A stretch of 9,766 nucleotides of DNA, taken from assembly GCA_002413185.1 (NCBI GenBank), contig DHWM01000195.1, forward strand, positions 440-10,205, given 5' to 3'. The DNA is from Actinobacteria bacterium UBA5182. Its GTDB lineage: Bacteria; Actinomycetota; UBA4738. The position numbers and the translations under genes were made by a program. How positions within the stretch are numbered: position 1 is the stretch's first letter; every line of letters starts with the position of its first letter. Positions 1 through 5,570 of the stretch are shown piece after piece. Under the pieces are notes generated by a model. The model saw nothing but the letters and a program-made list of their open reading frames with translations, ran no database searches and was not told the DNA's origin.

Positions 1-59
1 GGTTTTCCGCTGCCCGAGGCTTCCCTCGGCGAGCCCTCCGAGCGTATGCTCAGGCCCGG

Positions 60-350
60 ATGCGACGAGCGATCGGGCTGCTTCTGTCCACCATCGGATG
101 GATCCTGCTGGTGTACTTCGGCATCCTCGCCTTCGTCCTGCTGGTCGGGCTGGCCCACCCCGGGGAAGGGTCGAGGGTGGCCCTGCTCACCGGGCTGGCC
201 CTGCCCGTTGGGGCCGCCTTCGTGCTCACGGGCTCGACCATTCAGCGCCGAGGTCCCATCTGGCGGCGTCACCGGGAACGGCAGTACCTCCAACGCGACC
301 AGCGGCTGGGGCCGTTCGGCAGGCCTCGAGGAACCGGGCCCGACGCCTGA
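60..350 (+). CDS. small two-helix membrane protein, unknown family
   Basis: I do not recognise a family. From the ATG at 60 the reading frame gives 96 residues. Two hydrophobic stretches, about residues 5-30 and 40-60, are separated by a short polar loop (AHPGEGSR). A strongly basic tail follows, rich in Arg with a few acidic residues (IQRRGPIWRRHRERQYLQR, residues 61-79). By the positive-inside rule the tail is probably cytoplasmic. Third codon positions are mostly G or C, as in the neighbouring real genes, which supports coding. The start is uncertain: no clear Shine-Dalgarno sequence precedes 60, and the frame stays open to the left edge of the window, so the protein could begin outside. 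It is the only gene on the plus strand and converges on the hydrolase, 48 bp between the stops. A spurious reading frame remains possible. Confidence 0.5.
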   Translation: MRRAIGLLLSTIGWILLVYFGILAFVLLVGLAHPGEGSRVALLTGLALPVGAAFVLTGSTIQRRGPIWRRHRERQYLQRDQRLGPFGRPRGTGPDA

Positions 351-366
351 GCCCTCGGGGAGGAGA

Positions 367-380
367 CGGGCCCCGGCCCG
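367..380. other. GC-only hairpin between convergent genes
   Basis: CGGGCCCCGGCCCG is self-complementary: arms CGGGC and GCCCG around a CCCG loop. It lies in the 48-bp gap between the two convergent stop codons. No T-run follows on either strand, so it does not look like a normal intrinsic terminator. A role as bidirectional transcript end is only inferred from its position. Confidence 0.25.
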
Positions 381-398
381 GGCGGCGCGGAGGCCGGG

Positions 399-1505
399 TC
401 ATCCTCCGGGTGGATTCCCTCCTGCCCCGGCAGAAGGGCGTTTGCCCCGGGGCCGCCTGGCGAGCGCGACGAACAGGATCAGCAGGGCGATCCCCGCGCC
501 GATCGCGATCACGGCGATCAGGCCCCGCGAGGGCCCGGACGAGCCGGTCGGTGGGGGCAGCGCGAAGTGGGAACCCGAAGGCGTCGGGGACGGCGTGTGG
601 CGAGGCGGCTCGTGGGGCATGTACCGCCCTAGCCACTGGACAGTGGCAGCCCAGATGTCGGGGGCGTAGGCCGTGGCGTGCCGCTGGCCGGGAAGGATGT
701 GGAGGTCGTATGGGACGCCGTTCTGCTTCAACCGCTGGGCCATCTCTTCCGCCCCATCAATCGGCACGAGCTCATCCTGGCTGTTCGCCAACAAGATCGG
801 TGGATCCGAAGGGTCGACATACGTGACGGGAGAGGCCTCCTGGTATTTCTGCGGGCACTGCGTCAGCGAACACTCGAGGTAGGCGTCGAGCGCTTCGGAC
901 CGGCGCTGCGCCTTTCTGCACCAGAACTGAGTGGTGCACGGGGTGGAGGGGGAGACGAGGAGCTTCAGGTCGGACGGCCCCGACCAGGTGACGACGGCCC
1001 GGACGCGGGAACCGGTGGTCAGCGAGCCCTTGCCGTAGAACGCCGCCATCTGAGCGATGTTCCCACCGGAGGAGGAGCCGACCACCCCGAGCTTCTTGGG
1101 GTCCACGCCGAAGTCCTTGGCATGGTCACGGACCCAGGTCACGGCCGCCGCCACGTCTTGCCACTCGGCGGGGTACCTCGGCGGCTTGAGTGTGTAGCTG
1201 ATGGAGAACCCGACCCAGCCCGTCTGAGACGCGATCTGCTGGGCGAACGTATCCATGCGGGTCTTCCCTCCGATCGTCCAACCCCCCCCGTGCACAAAGA
1301 TGACTCCGGGCCGGTCGGTCGCACCGTTCGATGGGATGAATGCGTCCAGGAGATGTGACCGGCCCCCTCCCGACGCGTACGGGATGTCTCGCTTCTCCGT
1401 AACCGCCGGCGCCGATTGGGAGCCGGCAGGCGGAGCTAGGACGAAGGATGTCGGGAACAGCACGGCGAGCGCGGCCACAACGATGGCCCCTCTCATCTTC
1501 ACCAT
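399..1505 (-). CDS. exported, membrane-anchored alpha/beta hydrolase (HSL/Aes-like esterase)
   Basis: A 368-residue serine hydrolase of the alpha/beta fold, closest in motif pattern to the hormone-sensitive-lipase/Aes-type carboxylesterases. The oxyanion motif HGGGW is at 72-76. The nucleophile elbow GSSSG (143-147) makes Ser145 the likely nucleophile. Asp244 (NSQDELVPI) and His276 (GQRHATAY) complete the triad. An N-terminal signal peptide (K3, R5, hydrophobic core about 7-24) is followed by the catalytic domain (about 35-296), a Pro/Ser/Thr linker (299-327), one helix (about 329-348) and a basic tail (RRPRGKR). This predicts a catalytic domain outside the cell tethered by its C terminus. 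Four cysteines (190, 196, 212, 217) lie in the lid-like segment. The ATG at 1505 is 6 nt after the apt stop without its own strong ribosome binding site, so translational coupling to apt is likely. Met4 is an alternative start. The substrate cannot be told from sequence. Confidence 0.88.
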   Translation of the reverse strand: MVKMRGAIVVAALAVLFPTSFVLAPPAGSQSAPAVTEKRDIPYASGGGRSHLLDAFIPSNGATDRPGVIFVHGGGWTIGGKTRMDTFAQQIASQTGWVGFSISYTLKPPRYPAEWQDVAAAVTWVRDHAKDFGVDPKKLGVVGSSSGGNIAQMAAFYGKGSLTTGSRVRAVVTWSGPSDLKLLVSPSTPCTTQFWCRKAQRRSEALDAYLECSLTQCPQKYQEASPVTYVDPSDPPILLANSQDELVPIDGAEEMAQRLKQNGVPYDLHILPGQRHATAYAPDIWAATVQWLGRYMPHEPPRHTPSPTPSGSHFALPPPTGSSGPSRGLIAVIAIGAGIALLILFVALARRPRGKRPSAGAGGNPPGG

Positions 1506-1511
1506 CTGGCG

Positions 1512-2039
1512 TCAGTATGAAATGAGGCTGAAGAAATCATATCCTGCAAGATTCACCCTCCCCTTCAAGAATTCCAGCTCGACCAGGCAGGAGATGCCCG
1601 TGACTTTCCCGCCCAGTCGCTCGACCAATCGTGCGGTTGCCGCGGCGGTCCCGCCCGTGGCCAGCACGTCGTCGACGATGAGGACCCGCTCGCCGGGACG
1701 GATGGCGTCGGTGTGGACCTCCAGGACGGCCGTCCCGTACTCGAGCGCATACTCCTCCCGTTCGGTCTTCCACGGGAGTTTCCCCGCCTTTCGCACCGGG
1801 ACGAATCCGGCCCCGAAGTGGTATGCGACCGGCGATGCCAGGATGAATCCTCGCGCTTCGATGCCGACCACCTTGTCGATGTTGCCGCGGCCGTAGTGCA
1901 CCACGATGAGGTCGATGACGGAGGAAAAGGCGTCCTCGTCGGCCAGGAGCGGCGTGATGTCCTTGAAGACGATGCCGGGCTGTGGGAAGTCGGGGATGTC
2001 CCGGATCAGGCTCTTGACGCGCTCGATGGTATCGCTCAT
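1512..2039 (-). CDS. apt: adenine phosphoribosyltransferase
   Basis: Converts adenine and PRPP to AMP and pyrophosphate in cytoplasmic purine salvage. The 175-residue length is normal for the family. The N-terminal family signature FPQPGIVFKD is at 18-27 and EARGF at 61-65. The PRPP-binding motif VLIVDDVLATGGT (119-131) carries the paired acidic residues Asp123-Asp124 and the glycine-rich phosphate loop. The ATG start is supported by an excellent Shine-Dalgarno sequence 4 nt upstream. It follows secF by 51 nt, as in many actinobacteria. The next gene downstream, only 6 nt away, is a hydrolase and not the relA/spoT homologue common at this place. A shared transcript with the hydrolase is inferred from spacing. 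Confidence 0.97.
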   Translation of the reverse strand: MSDTIERVKSLIRDIPDFPQPGIVFKDITPLLADEDAFSSVIDLIVVHYGRGNIDKVVGIEARGFILASPVAYHFGAGFVPVRKAGKLPWKTEREEYALEYGTAVLEVHTDAIRPGERVLIVDDVLATGGTAAATARLVERLGGKVTGISCLVELEFLKGRVNLAGYDFFSLISY

Positions 2040-2043
2040 CGCG

Positions 2044-2051
2044 CTCCCCTT
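2044..2051 (-). promoter_or_regulatory. ribosome binding site of apt
   Basis: AAGGGGAG read on the minus strand, with a 4-nt spacer (CGCG) before the apt ATG. It is one of the strongest ribosome binding sites in the window. It fixes the apt start and suggests apt is translated independently of secF. Confidence 0.7.
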
Positions 2052-2078
2052 CCGGGTCGGTCGAGCCGGGGCGGCCGT

Positions 2079-2091
2079 GGCTGGTCCAGCC
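2079..2091 (-). other. short hairpin at the secF stop
   Basis: GGCTGG-A-CCAGCC on the minus strand is a near-perfect inverted repeat beginning at the secF TAG stop. No T-run follows, so it is not a typical terminator. It might stabilise a 3' end, but this is only a guess. Confidence 0.25.
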
Positions 2092-3473
2092 TAGCGTCGC
2101 CGAGGCTTCGCCTTGCCCTGCGACTTTCCCTTCTTCTTACGGGCCTGCCCGCCGCCCTGTCCCTGCCGGGCCCTGGAGGCCCCGCTCGCTTGCGAACTCG
2201 AACGCGTCGACGTCGCTCGACCCTGGGTGGCCGTCGCAGCCCCGGCGCCGGCGGGCGCCAGGTCGCGGTCTGGGGCCTCGGAGAGAGCCCGTCCCGTCGA
2301 AGCTGATCGGAGTCCCGGTCGGGCCGTCCTGGCGGCCGTCCGCGCTCGGATCTGCTGATACCTCGGCTCCCGCTCCTTCGCCAGCGCCAGGATCGGCGCC
2401 GCCACGAAGATCGACGAGTACGTCCCCGACGCCACCCCGATGAACAGCGCGAAGGCGAAGTCCTTCAGCGTGGCCCCGCCGAACGCGAGGAGCGCGCCGA
2501 TCGGCAGGAGCACCACCAACGAGGTGTTCACCGATCGCATGAAGGTCTGGTTCAGGGACATGTTGACCACACCCGAATACGTGTCCCGGGCCACGAGCGC
2601 GGCCGACTCGGTGTTCTCCTTCACCTTGTCGAAGATGACCACGGTGTCGTACAGCGAATACCCCAGGATCGTGAGGATGGCGATGACCGTCTCCGGCGTG
2701 ACCTCCCTGCCGACCAGGGCGTAGATCCCCGCCGTGATGATCAGGTCGTGGCCGAGGGCGACCAGGGCGCCGGCCGCCATCTTCAGCTCGAACCGGAACG
2801 TGATGTAGAGCGACACCAGGATCAAGAAGACGATCAATGCCACGATGGCCTTGCGCGAGATCGTGGAGCCCCACGTCGGCCCGACGTCCTCCTCGTTGAT
2901 GTCGTTGGATTGGATGTGCGCGGCGCCGGCCAGGGCCTGGCTGAGCTGGTCGGCCTTGAACGTCGGCAGTCCCGGACCAGGCACCGAGCTGGGAGCGGCC
3001 GAGACCGACGGGCTCGCCGAGACCGACGGGCTGGCCGATGGCAGCGGTGAGGCGGTCGCGGTGGGAACAGCTCCCGGTGTGGCCGAAACGGAGGCCGTGG
3101 GTGTGGGTGTGGCTGTGGGTGTGGCCGAAGGCGCGGCACCCAGCGCGCTGAGGCTCTCCTTCGTTCGGATGTTCACGCAGCCGGACGCGCAATCTGAGCC
3201 GCCCGCCACGATCTCGACGGTGGCGTCCCGAACACCGAAGCGGCTCATGATGCCGCCGTACTGCTCGGCCGAGGCGCCGCTCGCGTTGGGGAACCGCAGC
3301 AACGACCCGCCCGTGAACTCGATGGAGAAGTTGAGGCCACGGAAGATGAGCCCGACCAGCGACAGCAGGATGAAGAAGCCGGACAGCACGAACCACACGT
3401 TCCTTCGCCCGATGAAGTCGATGTTTGGCACGTGGTGCCCTCGGAACGTCGAGATCGCCTGCCGCGCGCTCAC
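2091..3473 (-). CDS. secF: protein translocase subunit SecF
   Basis: Membrane subunit that works with SecD to drive late, proton-motive-force-dependent steps of protein export through SecYEG. The 460 residues are long for the family (E. coli SecF is about 320). Order: TM1 (about 26-45), the SecF signature EFTGGSLLRF (52-61) starting the first extracytoplasmic domain, then five helices (about 208-226, 233-254, 262-281, 315-331, 337-363). The GYSLYDTVVIFDKVKEN motif is at 271-287. Two regions explain the extra length: a Pro/Ser/Thr/Ala-rich insert (about 111-170) in the outer domain, and a basic tail from about 370 ending in RKKKGKSQGKAKPRRR. Cys95 and Cys99 sit in the outer domain. The start is a GTG one nucleotide after the secD stop, so the two genes are probably translationally coupled. 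Confidence 0.96.
   Translation of the reverse strand: MSARQAISTFRGHHVPNIDFIGRRNVWFVLSGFFILLSLVGLIFRGLNFSIEFTGGSLLRFPNASGASAEQYGGIMSRFGVRDATVEIVAGGSDCASGCVNIRTKESLSALGAAPSATPTATPTPTASVSATPGAVPTATASPLPSASPSVSASPSVSAAPSSVPGPGLPTFKADQLSQALAGAAHIQSNDINEEDVGPTWGSTISRKAIVALIVFLILVSLYITFRFELKMAAGALVALGHDLIITAGIYALVGREVTPETVIAILTILGYSLYDTVVIFDKVKENTESAALVARDTYSGVVNMSLNQTFMRSVNTSLVVLLPIGALLAFGGATLKDFAFALFIGVASGTYSSIFVAAPILALAKEREPRYQQIRARTAARTARPGLRSASTGRALSEAPDRDLAPAGAGAATATQGRATSTRSSSQASGASRARQGQGGGQARKKKGKSQGKAKPRRR
2964..3143. repeat. repetitive Pro/Ser/Thr/Ala-coding insert in secF
   Basis: This segment encodes residues 111-170 of SecF, a low-complexity string of Ala, Thr, Pro, Ser and Val. It contains an 18-bp tandem repeat with one mismatch (3001-3018 and 3019-3036, encoding Ser-Val-Ser-Ala-Ser-Pro units). 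It also contains five consecutive hexamers of the type GTGGGT/GTGGCT (3097-3126, encoding alternating Thr-Pro and Thr-Ala). Such repeats can change length by slippage in multiples of three without breaking the frame. Confidence 0.85.
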
Positions 3474-3474
3474 G

Positions 3475-5055
3475 TCATTTCGCCCCGCCGGCCACCGGAA
3501 CCGGATCGGCGGCCACCCCGCTTCGGAGCCCGAACCCGCGGATGTTCGAGAGCATCGGGCTTCGGGAGATCAGGAACACGGTGGGCCGCTTGAAGAAGAA
3601 CACCACGAACATGTCGAGCGCAGTGGACAACCCGAGCGTCAGCGCGAAGCCCCGGACGGAGCCGACCGCCAGCAGATACAGGACCACGGCCGCGATGATC
3701 GTCACGGTGTCGGCCGCCACGATCGTTCGCCACGACCGCTTGAATGCGGGGACCACGGCCGCCCGGAGGCTCTTGCCGTGGCGGACCTCGTCCTTCAGAC
3801 GTTCGTAGAAGACGATGTAGGAGTCAGCGGTGATGCCGAGGGACACGATGATGCCCGCCACGCCGGCCAACGTCAGCGCGTATCCCACAGTGTGTCCCAG
3901 GAGCGACACCAGGCCCAAGGCGAGGACGGCCCAAATGGCCATCCCGAACCACGTCACGATGCCCAGGAGGCGATAGTAGAACGCCAGGTACAGCATCAGC
4001 AGGACCAGTCCGACCACCCCGGCCAGGATCCCCTGCCGGAGCGACTCCTTGCCCAAAAGGGGGCTGACCGTCTGAACCTCCTGGCGCTTCAGCTCCACTG
4101 GAAGCGCACCGGAGTTCAGGACCACCGACAGGTTCTTTGCCTCCGCCTCCAGGTTGCCAGAGGACCCCAGGGTGATCTCACCCGTTCCGCCAGTGATGGC
4201 GCCCTGGACCTCGGGCGATGACTGGACGACGCCGTCCAGAACGATGGCCAGCTGCCGCTGTGGGCTCCCTGCCGGCTGCGCGGCCAGCCTCGTCGTCACG
4301 TCGCCGAACTTCTTCGATCCCTCCTTGTTCAACGTGAACAACACCCGCCACCCAGGGGTGGTCACGGTGTTGCCGTTGCTGGCGGAGAGGAACTGCGGAG
4401 TTGCCTTGGACAGGTCGGCGCCGGTGATGGCGATGGGCCCCAGTTCGTAGTAGGTGTCCACGCCTGGGGTGAACCGGTGGTCGCCGTTCGAATCGCTGTA
4501 GCTGAAGACGTCGCCCGAAGCCAGGAACTTCCCGGTATTGGGGTCGCGAGGGGTCAGCTGGGTCGTCTTGTACGCAGGGTCGGAGGGCGGGATGAGCTTC
4601 ACCACGGGACGCTCCTCGAGCTGTGCCGTGGTCCCGATGATCTGCAGGACCTTCTGGACGCTCTGCGCCTTGGCCCGGGCTTCGGCGTCGGCTCTCTTGG
4701 CGAAGCAGCCCAGCGACTTGTGGCTGGAGGACTCGGCGCAGAACTGCGATCCCCTCTGAACGACGGTGCCCTGCCCGCCCAGCCCGGGAAGCTGGACCTG
4801 GATGAGGTTCCCGCCGAGCAGTGAGATGTCGGGTTCGGCCACTCCCAGCGCGTCGACGCGGTCGCGGATCCGCTCCAGCGCCTTCTCCATGACGTCCCGG
4901 CTCGTACCGGAAGGACCCTGCAGGACCACCGACAGGCCCCCGGACAGGTCGAGGCCGAGCAGCGGTCTGATGCTGGTGAGGAACCCGGCCACAGCCAGCA
5001 GCACCAGCACTCCCACAACTACGATCGAGATGACCAGCCGTCCGGAGCCCTTCAT
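3475..5055 (-). CDS. secD: protein translocase subunit SecD
   Basis: Larger partner of SecF in the SecDF export motor. The protein is 526 residues. TM1 is at about 7-27, followed by the family signature LGLDLSGG (33-40), a large extracytoplasmic domain (about 41-335), then five C-terminal helices between about 340 and 490. The conserved segment SLGITADSYIVFYERLKDE (405-423) has the actinobacterial form of the SecD motif. Cys106 and Cys117 are the only cysteines and both are extracytoplasmic. A DSNGD motif at 188-192 resembles a calcium loop. The frame is open upstream to 5511, but the ATG at 5055 fits the family start, begins just before TM1 and overlaps the yajC stop as ATGA. The upstream extension would only be yajC read in another frame. 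Confidence 0.97.
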   Translation of the reverse strand: MKGSGRLVISIVVVGVLVLLAVAGFLTSIRPLLGLDLSGGLSVVLQGPSGTSRDVMEKALERIRDRVDALGVAEPDISLLGGNLIQVQLPGLGGQGTVVQRGSQFCAESSSHKSLGCFAKRADAEARAKAQSVQKVLQIIGTTAQLEERPVVKLIPPSDPAYKTTQLTPRDPNTGKFLASGDVFSYSDSNGDHRFTPGVDTYYELGPIAITGADLSKATPQFLSASNGNTVTTPGWRVLFTLNKEGSKKFGDVTTRLAAQPAGSPQRQLAIVLDGVVQSSPEVQGAITGGTGEITLGSSGNLEAEAKNLSVVLNSGALPVELKRQEVQTVSPLLGKESLRQGILAGVVGLVLLMLYLAFYYRLLGIVTWFGMAIWAVLALGLVSLLGHTVGYALTLAGVAGIIVSLGITADSYIVFYERLKDEVRHGKSLRAAVVPAFKRSWRTIVAADTVTIIAAVVLYLLAVGSVRGFALTLGLSTALDMFVVFFFKRPTVFLISRSPMLSNIRGFGLRSGVAADPVPVAGGAK

Positions 5056-5420
5056 GACTGGTCCCCGGCCTCCTCCTCCTCGTCCTGGCGCTCGTCCTCG
5101 TCCTCCTCCTCCTCGTCGTAGACGAGCTTGCGGGCGATTGCGCTCTTGACGAAGCGGATATCGACGCCGGGCGAGACCTCCAGGGTGAACGATTCGTCGT
5201 CGAGACTCTGGACGGTCCCGTAGACGCCTCCAATGGTCATGACCTCGTCGCCCACGTCGATGCCCTCGATCATCTGGCGCTGCGATCGCGCCCGGCGCTG
5301 CTGCGGGCGGATCATCAAGAAGTAGAACAGCCCGGCCATCAGCACAAGGAAGACGACGAAGCCGGCCGACCCCGACCCGCTCGACGTGGTGACATTCAGG
5401 GGGATGAACAGTCCGAGCAC
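5052..5420 (-). CDS. yajC: preprotein translocase subunit YajC
   Basis: Small single-pass membrane protein of the SecD-SecF-YajC complex. The 122 residues contain a short outer N terminus, one helix (about 21-38), the conserved MIRPQQRRAR segment (36-45) and the small cytoplasmic domain with GDEVMTIGGVYGTV (57-70). The C terminus is unusually acidic (residues 102-117 are nearly all Asp/Glu). The start is a GTG preceded by the ribosome binding site AGGAGGT. It overlaps secD by 4 nt (ATGA), so yajC-secD-secF form one transcription unit. A terminator and a promoter candidate lie in the gap before it. Confidence 0.95.
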   Translation of the reverse strand: MLGLFIPLNVTTSSGSGSAGFVVFLVLMAGLFYFLMIRPQQRRARSQRQMIEGIDVGDEVMTIGGVYGTVQSLDDESFTLEVSPGVDIRFVKSAIARKLVYDEEEEDEDERQDEEEEAGDQS

Positions 5421-5424
5421 GATG

Positions 5425-5431
5425 ACCTCCT
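5425..5431 (-). promoter_or_regulatory. ribosome binding site of yajC
   Basis: AGGAGGT on the minus strand, 4 nt before the GTG start. It is essentially the full anti-16S complement and decides the GTG as start. It is also the only strong ribosome binding site seen in the yajC-secD-secF group. Confidence 0.75.
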
Positions 5432-5468
5432 ATGGATCGGGCGCGTGTGCGGGCGCGCTCGACCCGCG

Positions 5469-5494
5469 AAAAAAACGGCGGCCAGCGGCCGCCG
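5469..5494 (-). terminator. intrinsic terminator between ruvB and yajC
   Basis: On the minus strand CGGCGGCC-GCT-GGCCGCCG forms a perfect 8-bp GC-only stem with a 3-nt loop, followed at once by seven T. It lies 76 nt after the ruvB stop and 48 nt before the yajC start. It is the only textbook intrinsic terminator in the window. The simplest reading is the end of the ruvCAB transcript. A promoter candidate lies just upstream, so it may also act as an attenuator in the yajC leader. Confidence 0.88.
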
Positions 5495-5510
5495 GAAGAC
5501 AGCGAAATCA

Positions 5511-5539
5511 AGTGTATGGGGCACCCAGGGGCTTCGCAA
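5511..5539 (-). promoter_or_regulatory. candidate promoter upstream of the yajC terminator
   Basis: TTGCGA (5539-5534), a 17-nt spacer, then TACACT (5516-5511) on the minus strand. Each hexamer matches the housekeeping consensus at 4 of 6 positions. The predicted start near 5504 would place the terminator hairpin within the first 40 nt of the transcript. No equally good promoter fits into the 48 bp between terminator and yajC. Confidence 0.4.
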
Positions 5540-5564
5540 CCGTCCCCGCCCTGGGAGCCGCCCC
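5518..5564 (-). other. hairpin just after ruvB
   Basis: On the minus strand CCCAGGG (5555-5549) pairs with CCCTGGG (5530-5524). An outer GGGGC (5564-5560) pairs with GCCCC (5522-5518) across a small asymmetric loop. It begins 7 nt after the ruvB stop and has no T-run. It may protect the ruvB mRNA 3' end. It overlaps the -35 of the promoter candidate. Confidence 0.4.
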
Positions 5565-5570
5565 CAAGCT

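Noticed and set aside
13..28. Terminator at the left edge (CCGAGG-CTTC-CCTCGG hairpin)
   Set aside because: No T-run follows on either strand, and the stem has only 6 bp.
98..826. Plus-strand open frame overlapping the small membrane gene and the hydrolase
   Set aside because: The product is Arg/Gly/Pro-rich in the manner of an out-of-frame reading and conflicts with the well-supported hydrolase.
3001..3126. CRISPR-like or intergenic satellite repeats
   Set aside because: The repeats are short, without spacers, in frame, and encode the SecF insert.
2845..4221. Long plus-strand open frame (458 codons) antisense to secF and secD
   Set aside because: Open frames opposite GC-rich genes are common. 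The translation is low-complexity and charged, with no domain, while secD and secF on the other strand are certain.
5056..5511. N-terminal extension of the secD reading frame
   Set aside because: It is yajC and its leader read in another frame. Its protein is Arg-rich and unlike SecD, and the ATG at 5055 gives the family N terminus.
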